64,000 nt of DNA, taken from NCBI GenBank assembly GCA_016195405.1, contig JACPZP010000006.1, positions 82,931-146,930 of the forward strand. The letters run 5' to 3'. A program made the position numbers and the translations under genes. Under the pieces are notes generated by a model. That model did not search any database. It had not been told where the DNA came from and saw only the letters and a list, made by a program, of their open reading frames with translations. Of the stretch, positions 46,601 through 53,587 are shown in pieces. Every line of letters begins with the position of its first letter. Within the stretch, counting starts at the first letter, position 1. The DNA comes from Planctomycetota bacterium (GTDB lineage: Bacteria > Planctomycetota > Planctomycetia > Gemmatales > Gemmataceae).

Positions 46601-46895
46601 CGCCCGCTTCAAGCCGCAAGCGAAATTCCTCGAACGTGATCAGCGTCAAGCCGGCCTTGTCGGATTCGAGTTCGGGAAAGCGGCGCACGTAGTCCGCGAG
46701 CGCGACGGGCCGGCCTTGCCGCCAGCTCCATTCGAGATCGACGCGCACCAACTCCTGCAGGGTCGCCAAGTAATTGACGCTGGTGCGCGCCGGCAGGTAC
46801 TGAGCGAGTTCCACGGGATGGTCCGCGCTCCGCGCTTGCTCGAAGGCCTCGATGAGGCCCTCAAACGATGCCACCGATTGGAGCGTACCCGGCAT
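43692..46895 (-). CDS. Ser/Thr protein kinase with transmembrane segment and TPR repeats
   Basis: 1067 residues. The kinase domain has G-R-G-A-F-A loop (about 174), V-A-L-K-I (Lys about 197), H-R-D-L-K-P-A-N (about 356) and D-F-N-L-A-Q in place of D-F-G (about 376). An approximately 80-residue low-complexity insert sits between lobes. One TM helix (G-V-V-L-L-A-A-V-A-L-F-L-M-W, about 546-565) separates it from a C-terminal array of about eight TPRs (for example Y-F-N-R-G-L-A-Y-L-Q-Q-K-E-Y-A-Q-A). The N-terminal 130 residues may recognise a partner. ATG 46895 is preferred because a palindrome precedes it. Upstream is an ECF sigma gene; downstream, two bases away, the matrixin gene. Confidence 0.88.
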   Translation of the reverse strand: MPGTLQSVASFEGLIEAFEQARSADHPVELAQYLPARTSVNYLATLQELVRVDLEWSWRQGRPVALADYVRRFPELESDKAGLTLITFEEFRLRLEAGEDATPDQYAARFGVDVSDWPLKAHDAALSSRSRSRFEDTPSRVGFLPAQALLGEGGCRFPVVGERFAGFRLLRELGRGAFARVFLAEQDALAGRPVALKIAPNLVGETRTLAQFQHTHIVPIYSAHEEGPLQALCMPYLGGMTLADLLSDLARRPTLPQSGSDLWATRVVLPPADSDLPATMVVPAPACEPAAPASAMPTASKAAKARAEMLPQVLDPPSAPAIQERLERLTFVEAALWLGQCLADGLAHAHERGILHRDLKPANVLITDDGRPMLLDFNLAQDTKLRDGASGALVGGTLPYMSPEHLAAFQGGPRDLDARGDLYSLGVILFQLMTGKYPFATGLASQNKAEDAKPLRLPEMLQSMLEERRRPTPRLRALNRGVSPATEAIVRKCLAADPAQRYQTARELQEDMRRQLESLPLRFAGEPSLRERARKWWRRHPRLPGQLAGVGVVLLAAVALFLMWRSSDHAKGEMAWSCVNGFREDLRATQVFLTAQGDDPEERKKGIALGRKALGRYDILSAPRWRQDARFAGLPAPEQARLQQELGELLLLLARAETWTDLEDGELNGDKRDRLKDALVLNQLAEACFDGLAPRALLWQRADLLRQLGEFEQGEELRAVAERMSPESADDHYLSARELVAEGKTHQAVPLLRQATRLDPRHFWAWFLLGKCYLDMGEDVRAATCYSVCITLQPQSAAAYFNRGLAYLQQKEYAQARADFDQTVALQPANVEAYLNRALTLLALKEPAAAAADLSEAFKHGEPPTRVYFLRARAREAAGDKVGAQADRAEGMRRRPTDEKSWIARGLARLNKEPGQALEDFEQALAVNPRSRAALRNKAHVLAEILDRPQEAVLALDWVVKLYPEFPPAWAERGVVQARLGRRAEAIADGKHALALEDSPALRYQVACIYALTSKSHPEDRKQALALLADALRNGYGFRILADDTDFDPLRDLPEFRRIAQAAAVLK

Positions 46896-46906
46896 GTTGA
46901 TTCCCA

Positions 46907-47012
46907 GAAGGTCCGGCGAGCCGAGCCGCACCCGCCCAGTAGGTCCGGCGAGCCGAGCCGGACCTTGAGACCATGGTCCCGCTCGGCTCGCGGGACCTAC
47001 TTGCGGGACCTA
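46907..47012. repeat. Palindromic repeat between ECF sigma and kinase genes
   Basis: Unit gtccggcgagccgagccgga repeated and inverted as ggtcccgctcggctcgcggg plus acc, three or four copies in about 100 bases. It forms strong hairpins between the sigma factor stop and the kinase start and could separate their expression. Confidence 0.85.
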
Positions 47013-47609
47013 CCTGTCCTCCAACTGCAACACTTCGCGCAGACGCCGCCGGACGTCGTGCAGCGTCCTCTCCACTGTCCGCTTGGAACGGTTCGCGCGC
47101 AGGGCGATTTCGTCGATTTCGTAACCCTCAATGCGGAGGCGGACAATCGCGCGCCGGACGGGCGGCAGTTCGTTCAGGGCCTCTTCGAGCGTCATTTGCA
47201 GAAGAGCGCACGAGAGATCGTCCGCATCCGTCGACCTAGCCGGCGTGTCTTCAGGAAGCCTCCGCGCCCGGTGACAATTGCGCTTGCCGGCGCGATGATA
47301 AGACTCGGCGGCGCGTATCTTGTTGAGTGCGATGACCAGGAACAATCCCCACAGCTCCTCGCCGGGCGGAACGTCGTAGTGGCCCTCGCGGAGGCGGTGA
47401 AAGAACTTGCGGAACACCGATTGCACGATGTCGTCGGGCTCGAGCTGCCGGGCCAACTCCGGCGTGCTGCGGGCCCTGACCAACGCGCGCAGCCGGCGGG
47501 CGTAACGCACATACAGCTCGGCCGCCGCGTCTTGGTCGCCGCTGCGCACGTTGCGGAGCAGGGAGTGATCGGTCCCCCAAGAGTTGGGGGTAGTTGGCGG
47601 GGCGCTCAT
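47010..47609 (-). CDS. ECF RNA polymerase sigma factor, kinase-linked group
   Basis: 199 residues. Region 2: Y-V-R-Y-A-R-R-L-R-A-L-V-R-A-R and L-E-P-D-D-I-V-Q-S-V-F-R-K-F-F. Region 4: L-P-P-V-R-R-A-I-V-R-L-R-I-E-G-Y-E-I-D-E-I-A, then a helix-turn-helix R-S-K-R-T-V-E-R-T-L. It is the sigma type that in planctomycetes is typically followed by a Ser/Thr kinase (ECF-STK groups), as here. No anti-sigma factor gene is seen, so the kinase may control it. ATG 47609 gives a normal length. Confidence 0.85.
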   Translation of the reverse strand: MSAPPTTPNSWGTDHSLLRNVRSGDQDAAAELYVRYARRLRALVRARSTPELARQLEPDDIVQSVFRKFFHRLREGHYDVPPGEELWGLFLVIALNKIRAAESYHRAGKRNCHRARRLPEDTPARSTDADDLSCALLQMTLEEALNELPPVRRAIVRLRIEGYEIDEIALRANRSKRTVERTLHDVRRRLREVLQLEDR

Positions 47610-47705
47610 AGAAATCTCGGGGAGGCGGGCTGTTCCGTTGTTTCCGACGCAAGAAGTATACGTCGCGATTCGCAATCAGGGCGGCTCACGATCGGGTTTT
47701 CGGAA

Positions 47706-47999
47706 TCACACGGGTCCGGGTTCACGTTCCCAAGGCGCCAGCGGCCGATCTTCCCGGCGGCGATGCGAATTGAAGTCCTTGACAAGCTTTCCCAGCCCCG
47801 CGACCAGCGCAGCGCCCAGGCCGCCCGCTAGGCCCCAAGTGACCATGGCGTTGGTACGGGCGCGCTCCTGTTTTCTTTGGAACGCAACTGCGTCCCCGCA
47901 TCCGCTGCCGTCGGTCCGTCAGGATGCCCAAATGGGTGTGCCGGCGAAGAAAAACAGGCAAAAAATAAGGCGGGAAGCGATCCGGTTGAGACGTCTCAT
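47706..47999 (-). pseudogene. Small secreted-protein frame interrupted by one in-frame TGA
   Basis: From ATG 47999 the frame reads M-R-R-L-N-R-I-A-S-R-L-I-F-C-L-F-F-F-A-G, then T-P-I-W-A-S, a good signal peptide, and hits TGA at 47919-47921. The same frame continues R-T-D-G-S-G-C-G-D-A-V-A-F-Q-R-K, with a glycine/alanine-rich hydrophobic stretch T-W-G-L-A-G-G-L-G-A-A-L-V-A-G-L and a charged end (P-W-E-R-E-P-G-P-V), stopping at 47706. The two halves together would be an exported membrane-associated protein of about 97 codons. Point nonsense mutation or programmed readthrough are both possible; this is a weak call. The surrounding 47610-48121 gap otherwise holds only a half copy of family A near 48083-48104. 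Confidence 0.35.
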
Positions 48000-48121
48000 C
48001 TCTGGTAGGTTTCCGTCGCCACCGGAGAACGTGGCCTACAAACTTAGAATATTTTCAGCCAGCCGTCAAAACGCAATGTAATGTTTAGCCGCGCGCCAAC
48101 GGCTCTGAAGTTTGCGCATTT

Positions 48122-49429
48122 CTATCGTGTTGCCTTCACGAACGTGAGCTTCTGATACGCCGTCCGATCCGGCGGCCCCGGCGCGATGTAGAGGTGCGGC
48201 TCGTCGGACAAAACCATGATCGTGGCCGCGAAGGTGAACAGGCCGATCTTGGTGAAGTACTCATGGTTGCCGCCGGAGCCGCACACGGGATGCTCATCGG
48301 AATCGTGAGAGGCGAGGGTTTCCTTGATGCGCGCGAGCCAATTGCCGCCGAGCCCTTTGCCAAGGCGGCGTTCCAAGCATTGCAGGCGCGCTTTGCTGTT
48401 CTCCAGGCCTTCCTTGTCTTCATTGCGTTCCTGGCGATTCTTGTGGCCGTTCGCATTGTCGGTGTTGACGAGCGGATGGTTGCTATGCCAGACGACGGCG
48501 TCCTGTCCGGCCGGTTTGTAACGCACGACCTTGTTGGCCGAACATTCGAAGGAGTACGCATGCTCGGGGCCGCCGATCATGTAGTTTTGACCAGTGGCGT
48601 GCTTGACGCGCTCGACGAAGGCGACGGCGTCGGCTTCCGTGCGCTGTTGGAGCACGCCGCGGATGACGCAGGCCACCGGAAGTCCGTCCTGGCAGCTCGC
48701 GAGCCCCGCTAGGGTGTTGCTGCAAACGCCGATGGAACGGTTATTCATGCCGTTGCTGCCGATGCATCCGGCACAAGTGACCACAAACTCCTCTATGTTC
48801 GAACCTTGATGTTTGATGTGCAAGACGATCTGGAAGCCGTCGTAATAAGTGTCGAGGTCGAGATTCTGCGCGACGCAAGCCGGCTCCTTGCCGCGCTTGC
48901 TGAAACCCAGGCTGCTGCAATGTAGGGCACGGTGTAGGTCAGGTTTTCCAGTCTGACGTTCGGCGCCGCTGGCAGGCTGGAAAGCCTGCCCCACGAGCGC
49001 GTCGGCATGCACCCAAAACTCATCGACAAGCTGAAAGGCGAACATCGTATCGAAGTCGATGCCGGCGCCTTCCGCCAGCCCTTTGATCTCATCCAACAGA
49101 TCCGGCGTCCACTTTTTGATGGCCGCTGAATAGCTGGTCTTCTGCACAAATCGTTTGATGAGCGGATCGGGATCGGTGTCGTAGGCTTCCCGAACGTCGG
49201 CTTTCCAACGGTCGATGAGCTTGCGGATTTGCTCCTTGAGGGTGCGGCCGTGCGTCTTGCCGCGCTCGAACGGCGAGCCTTCGAGAACCACGATCGGAAG
49301 CTCTTTGCGCTTTCCGGAGGCCGCCCCTTTAGGTCCGTCTTGCGGCAGTCGAGCGGCAAGGCATATCTGATCTGTCAACGACAAAGAACTTGCACAGAGC
49401 AGGAAAGCGGCGAAGAACCATTGCTTCAT
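48122..49429 (-). CDS. Exported C45-family (acyltransferase/amidase-like) Ntn hydrolase
   Basis: 435 residues with signal peptide (W-F-F-A-A-F-L-L-C-A-S-S-L-S-L). The catalytic N-terminal-nucleophile cysteine is likely C170 in A-L-H-C-S-S-L-G-F; other marks are E-E-F-V-V-T-C-A-G-C-I-G-S-N-G-M-N and S-F-E-C-S-A. The family includes isopenicillin-N acyltransferase-like enzymes that self-cleave before the cysteine. A family C repeat (about residues 146-165, reading V-G-Q-A-F-Q-P-A-S) sits just before this cysteine, which is odd. GGAG precedes ATG 49429 by six bases. No linked gene suggests a substrate. Confidence 0.8.
   Translation of the reverse strand: MKQWFFAAFLLCASSLSLTDQICLAARLPQDGPKGAASGKRKELPIVVLEGSPFERGKTHGRTLKEQIRKLIDRWKADVREAYDTDPDPLIKRFVQKTSYSAAIKKWTPDLLDEIKGLAEGAGIDFDTMFAFQLVDEFWVHADALVGQAFQPASGAERQTGKPDLHRALHCSSLGFSKRGKEPACVAQNLDLDTYYDGFQIVLHIKHQGSNIEEFVVTCAGCIGSNGMNNRSIGVCSNTLAGLASCQDGLPVACVIRGVLQQRTEADAVAFVERVKHATGQNYMIGGPEHAYSFECSANKVVRYKPAGQDAVVWHSNHPLVNTDNANGHKNRQERNEDKEGLENSKARLQCLERRLGKGLGGNWLARIKETLASHDSDEHPVCGSGGNHEYFTKIGLFTFAATIMVLSDEPHLYIAPGPPDRTAYQKLTFVKATR
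48934..48994. repeat. Palindromic repeat family C, copy inside the C45 hydrolase
   Basis: Arms gtaggtcaggttttccagtc and gctggaaagcctgccccac with an extended centre (tgacgttcggcgccgctggcag). Related to the intergenic copy at 18303-18353. Read in frame it gives V-G-Q-A-F-Q-P-A-S-G-A-E-R-Q-T-G-K-P-D-L. Confidence 0.88.
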
Positions 49430-49533
49430 CATACGCTCCATGGGAACTTCGCTGCGTCATGCCGCAACGCTGTGACGCGTGCTAATCAACCAGGTGCCTC
49501 TCGTGTCTCACAAGCGGGATTCTGCGGTCCCCA

Positions 49534-49786
49534 GCCTCGTTCACGAGGCTTCCGCGCAGCGTCTAGGCCCGCCGTTGACGGCGGGTGCAAACGCAGCGCC
49601 CGCGACACCGAGGCCCGTTCACGGGCCTTCTCGTTGTTCGGCTTCAGCCATTTCCCCCCGACTGCCGCCGGCTAAAGCCCCGCAAAGAGAAGGCCCGTGA
49701 ACGGGCCTCAGCGCTTTTGTGCCATCCATACCAACCTGCCGTCAACGGCGGGCCTACACGCTGCGCGAAAGCCTCGTGAACGAGGC
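49534..49786. repeat. Composite inverted repeat of about 250 bases
   Basis: Three different palindromic units appear in order gcctcgttcacgaggc, cccgccgttgacggcggg, ggcccgttcacgggcc. The mirrored set then appears in reverse order on the other side (ggcccgtgaacgggcc, ccgtcaacggcggg, gcctcgtgaacgaggc). The outer ~48 bases match with about two mismatches. There is no transposase. It resembles a MITE-like structure. Confidence 0.85.
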
Positions 49787-49819
49787 AGTCAGTATGATTC
49801 GTCGAATCACGAGGCGAAT

Positions 49820-49897
49820 CAATCTACTCCTACTCTTCATCTTGCTCCTATTCCTGTTCCTAATCTTAATCTTCCTCTTACTCTTTCTCTTCCTGCA
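49820..49897. other. Pyrimidine-rich tract downstream of the phosphofructokinase gene
   Basis: About 75 bases on the plus strand almost wholly C/T with short A interruptions (tactcctactcttcatcttg and so on). It begins right after the composite repeat and ends about 10 bases from the phosphofructokinase stop. It can be translated as a Leu-rich peptide but is probably not a gene. Confidence 0.7.
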
Positions 49898-49906
49898 AAA
49901 ACAACC

Positions 49907-51208
49907 CTAACTGGCATCGCGCGCCGTCAAGTACTCAAACCGCGTCCGAAATTCCTCCGGCGTCATCTTCACTTTCGCGGCCAGTTTGGCGAGGCGTTCC
50001 GGCGACGTGAAGTCCCCTTTCTCCAGGCGGAACATGTAACGCCGGGCGCATTCGTAGCTTTCGCCGCTCACATCCACCCTGCGCGTCTTCATTCGCTGCG
50101 TCGCCGGGTTGATCATCTCATCGAAAGGCAACAGCACCATCCGTCCCTCGACGTAGCTGATGATCGCGCCCTCTTTGCCCGCTCTCTCGGAACGCAGAAA
50201 CTTGACCGCCCCATATCCCAGATCACGCGTGTATTCCGCATCGAACGGTATCGGATCGGCGCTGCGCAGCTCGTAGCCCAGGTCCTTATCGATGAACGCC
50301 GTCTTGAGGCCCAACGGCTGCAACCGGTCGCTCAAATGGTCGCGAATCATACGGCCAAACTCGATCTCGCCCAATCGCAGGTGACCGTGCGGATCGCGCG
50401 CCACCCGGCCGTACCGCCCAAGTTGTCCGCTCTCTATGGCGGCGGCCAATCCCTTTTCACCGATGGCGGCGATGAGGCCTTCAGCCAACACGACAACGCC
50501 GTAATGAAGGCCCAGCGACTCGCGTTTGATGATCGAGCCGATGATAATGTCGCACAATTCGTCGAGGGTGACTTCGCGGCCCGGGAACTCCTCGGGGATG
50601 ACGGTGAGCGTGGCCGCCGCCGCCTTGCCGATGCCTAGAGCCAGGTGCCCCGCCGCCCGGCCCATGCTGACGATCAGATACCAGCGCGAAGTGGTGCGTG
50701 CATCCTCGAACAGGTTGCGGACGATCTCCGTGCCGAGTTGGCGGGCCGTTTCGAAGCCGAAGGTGGGCGTCGAACCCGGCAGCGGCAGGTCGTTGTCGAT
50801 GGTCTTGGGCACGTGGGCGACCCGGATGGCGCCGGCGGCTTCCTTATAAACGCGGCTGGCGGAATAGGCCGTGTCGTCGCCGCCGATCGTGACCAGGGCG
50901 TCGATTTCCAGGGAGCGGAAAACGCCGAGGACGTTCTTCATGTCTTCGGGAGATTTGGTGGGGTTGGAGCGCGAGGTGCCGAGAAACGAGCCGCCGCGCA
51001 AGTGCAGCAGGTGAACGTCTTCCCGCGTAAGAGTGCGGACGGCCTCCTTGGAGCCGGTGACGAGGTGCTTGAAGCCGTCGCGGATGCCGAACACTTGAAT
51101 GCCGTTGTTGACCGCCTCAAGGGTGACGGCGCTGATGACGCCGTTGATGCCGGGCGCCGGACCGCCGCCGACAAGAAGGGCCACCTTGGCGATAGGTTCT
51201 TTGGTCAT
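49907..51208 (-). CDS. 6-phosphofructokinase, pyrophosphate-dependent type
   Basis: 433 residues, cytosolic, glycolysis. Start M-T-K-E-P-I-A-K-V-A-L-L-V-G-G-G-P-A-P-G-I-N follows GGAGG by five bases. Family motifs: G-G-D-D-T-A-Y-S (GGDD rather than GGDG, typical of PPi-dependent enzymes), P-K-T-I-D-N-D-L-P (catalytic Asp), M-G-R-A-A-G-H-L-A-L and P-E-E-F. The N-terminal half is a clear PFK fold. The likely donor is PPi; ATP use is less likely from the GGDD motif. Neighbours give no pathway context. Confidence 0.88.
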   Translation of the reverse strand: MTKEPIAKVALLVGGGPAPGINGVISAVTLEAVNNGIQVFGIRDGFKHLVTGSKEAVRTLTREDVHLLHLRGGSFLGTSRSNPTKSPEDMKNVLGVFRSLEIDALVTIGGDDTAYSASRVYKEAAGAIRVAHVPKTIDNDLPLPGSTPTFGFETARQLGTEIVRNLFEDARTTSRWYLIVSMGRAAGHLALGIGKAAAATLTVIPEEFPGREVTLDELCDIIIGSIIKRESLGLHYGVVVLAEGLIAAIGEKGLAAAIESGQLGRYGRVARDPHGHLRLGEIEFGRMIRDHLSDRLQPLGLKTAFIDKDLGYELRSADPIPFDAEYTRDLGYGAVKFLRSERAGKEGAIISYVEGRMVLLPFDEMINPATQRMKTRRVDVSGESYECARRYMFRLEKGDFTSPERLAKLAAKVKMTPEEFRTRFEYLTARDAS

Positions 51209-51399
51209 GAATCCTCCACGAACCGGAACAGCCCACACGCGGTAAAGTCCGAATGCGGGATTGCCCGGAAGAATGCCTGGGGAGAGGGCAAGGCGGGAAG
51301 CGGAACTAGCTGTCTTCTTTTAGTTTGGCAGGTGAACGGCGTTCGGCAATCCCTGAGGTGATGAGAAATGACCGCGATGTGCTCTGAAACCCCAGAAAA

Positions 51400-51436
51400 A
51401 CGCTGCGAGCCGCCGGTCAAAGTACGGCGGCTCGCA
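51400..51436 (-). terminator. Hairpin terminator for the HAF/Calx-beta gene
   Basis: A 12-base perfect stem, tgcgagccgccg / cggcggctcgca (51404-51436), is followed on the minus strand by gcgTTTTTctgg. It is 30 bases after the stop of the gene at 51466-53424. Confidence 0.65.
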
Positions 51437-51465
51437 ATTGGAATGCACTTCGTGAAAAGAAATCC

Positions 51466-53424
51466 CTACCGATCGCTCTTCTTCTGTCGACCGGTCAAGA
51501 AATCGACAATCGCGGCGTCGATGGCGGCCGGGGCGGAGGACAGCCGATTGCTCCCGGTGCTGCCGCCGTCGTCGTTCAGAATCGTTCCCACGCCCTGACT
51601 GTCAGTGATGACGCCATTGATCGCACCGGACAGATTCACGAAGAATCGCTCGTCCTTTTCCTTCTTCTTGTCTCCCTTGATTTCAACCGTGATGGTCTTG
51701 GTTGTTTCGCCGGGAGCGAAGTAGAGCGTTCCCGACTTGGCCACGTAGTCGCTGTCGGAGACCGCGGCAGTGCCGTTGGCCGTCGCGAAATTCACCCACA
51801 CGTCCATGCCGCTGGCTTGCGACAAGGTCACGGTGAAAGTCATCAGCTTCGTGCCGCTGTTACCCTCGACGACCGAGGCGTCGCTGATGCTGATCGAGGG
51901 GGGTGGATCGTCATCCAAGATCGTGCCCAGCCCCTGGCCGTCGGCGATGTTCGCGTTGACCGGGCTGCCCAGGTTGACGAAGAACGTCTCGTTCGGCTCG
52001 GCGAGGCGGTCGCCGGTGATCAGCACGGTGACCGCCTGGCTCGTCTCACCCGGCGCGAAGGTCAGCGTGCCCGATGCCGCCTGGTAGTCGCTGCCGGCGG
52101 TGGCGGTGTCGTTGCCGGTGGCGTAGGCGACGGTGATCGTCTGATTGCTGGCAGCGGACAGGGTGACGGTGAAGGTCGCCGCTCGGGCGCCGGCATTGCC
52201 TTCGGTGACCGCGGGAGCGTCGGTGATCCTGATCGTGGGCGTGCCTGGAGAATCGGGCGTCAATAAGTAGGCACGATAGCCGTTGGAGCCGTTGACCGCG
52301 ATTGCCCCGCCGTCGTTGATGGCTGTGGCGTATGCCAGGGTCGCGTCGGAGCCGGGCAGGAGTTGATTCTGGAGATCCACTATGCCGCCCGCGGCGTCCC
52401 AGAGGAGTGCATGCTGGTAGGACTGGCCCGACGCGTCGACGACCGTGCTGGAGCCGACGACCTGGCCGGCGTTGTTGATGGCGGCGCCAGAGCTGTAAGC
52501 AGCGCCGGAGAGCGCGCCCAGGTCGGCGAAACTGCCGGTCAGGTCGTTCGGCGAACCGGGCCTCCACAGGAAGGCGAGACTGGGTCCCCCCGAGGCATTC
52601 CATTGGGAGCCGACCAACTGGCCGAGGTCATTGATGCCCGCGGCCATGCTGTCGGTATCATTGGGGCCGGCGCCCAGGAGGGTCATGCCGTGAGCGGCGT
52701 CCCAAAGAAAGGAACTAGTTCCGAACACGAGGGGATCATAATACGACGCATACCCCGTGACCTGGCCGGCCCCATTGATGCCCGTGGCATGACTATCTTT
52801 GAAGCCCCCTAGGAGCATTCCCAGGTTGGTCATGCCGTGTGCCGTGTCCCAGAGGAACGCCTGGTCGGAGGAGCCGTCACTCCACTCGCTCGACACCGTG
52901 TACCAGCCGACGACCTGCCCGGCGTTGTTGATGTCGTGGACCCAGGAGCCGCTGCTCCCCACACCGAGCATCAGATCAATCATCAGATCGTTGCGCCCGT
53001 CGTGGTTGCTGTCCTGAAACCAAACGCCCCCTTGTGGGGTGATGAGGAACGCGTGGCCACCGGAGACGCCGACCACCTGGCCCAGGTCGTTGATGCCCGT
53101 GGCCCAACTCGTGGTTCCACCGAGGGTCCCAAGGTCGATTATCGTGCCGTTGTTCCAGAGGAAGCCATGGTCGACGCCGCTCGCAGTGAAGGCGTCGCCG
53201 ACCACCTGGCCGGCTTCGTTAATATCGGCGACGTGACTGTAAGAGCCGCCGAGGGTGCCCAGGTCCGTGACGGCATACTGGGCCGGCACGCAGCGGTCTT
53301 CCAGGATTTCGAGGCTTGGCCGATGCGACGTGGGTCGGGGCGAGCGGCGTTGCCGCTGCCGGCCTCGATTCCGGCCCGGCGTCAGTGCAGATCGGAGGTT
53401 CTGCAGCCAACTGTGGAATGACAT
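51466..53424 (-). CDS. Exported HAF-repeat and Calx-beta protein
   Basis: 652 residues. A basic N-terminus (R-G-R-Q-R-Q-R-R-S-P-R-P) leads to L-E-I-L-E-D-R-C-V-P at about residue 39-48. Then come HAF repeats (D-L-G-T-L-G-G-S-Y-S-H-V-A-D-I-N-E-A-G-Q-V-V-G pattern, about seven copies, residues 50-380), followed by two Calx-beta domains (each with T-V-T-L-S and D-Y-x-A-x-S-G-T-L; about 395-510 and 515-630). Calx-beta domains bind Ca2+ in adhesins and exchangers. Presumed surface or matrix protein. It lies 163 bases downstream of the kinase gene. Confidence 0.8.
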   Translation of the reverse strand: MSFHSWLQNLRSALTPGRNRGRQRQRRSPRPTSHRPSLEILEDRCVPAQYAVTDLGTLGGSYSHVADINEAGQVVGDAFTASGVDHGFLWNNGTIIDLGTLGGTTSWATGINDLGQVVGVSGGHAFLITPQGGVWFQDSNHDGRNDLMIDLMLGVGSSGSWVHDINNAGQVVGWYTVSSEWSDGSSDQAFLWDTAHGMTNLGMLLGGFKDSHATGINGAGQVTGYASYYDPLVFGTSSFLWDAAHGMTLLGAGPNDTDSMAAGINDLGQLVGSQWNASGGPSLAFLWRPGSPNDLTGSFADLGALSGAAYSSGAAINNAGQVVGSSTVVDASGQSYQHALLWDAAGGIVDLQNQLLPGSDATLAYATAINDGGAIAVNGSNGYRAYLLTPDSPGTPTIRITDAPAVTEGNAGARAATFTVTLSAASNQTITVAYATGNDTATAGSDYQAASGTLTFAPGETSQAVTVLITGDRLAEPNETFFVNLGSPVNANIADGQGLGTILDDDPPPSISISDASVVEGNSGTKLMTFTVTLSQASGMDVWVNFATANGTAAVSDSDYVAKSGTLYFAPGETTKTITVEIKGDKKKEKDERFFVNLSGAINGVITDSQGVGTILNDDGGSTGSNRLSSAPAAIDAAIVDFLTGRQKKSDR

Positions 53425-53587
53425 GATTCATTCTCCCATTCGATGTTGGTCTGCGATAGAATGGCGGGACATCTCCCAGGCGCGCAGACCGAGCGCCGGG
53501 GCGGTGCCGGGCCGGTGGGGGGCTTGCTTGGCGGTAAGGACCCCACCGACCGCTTTTGATCTTTGACGGACTGACTCGCTTTCCGTC

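Noticed and set aside
49719..49910. 63-residue frame with a poly-leucine tail
   Set aside because: It starts in the composite repeat and its hydrophobic tail is the pyrimidine tract read in one frame.
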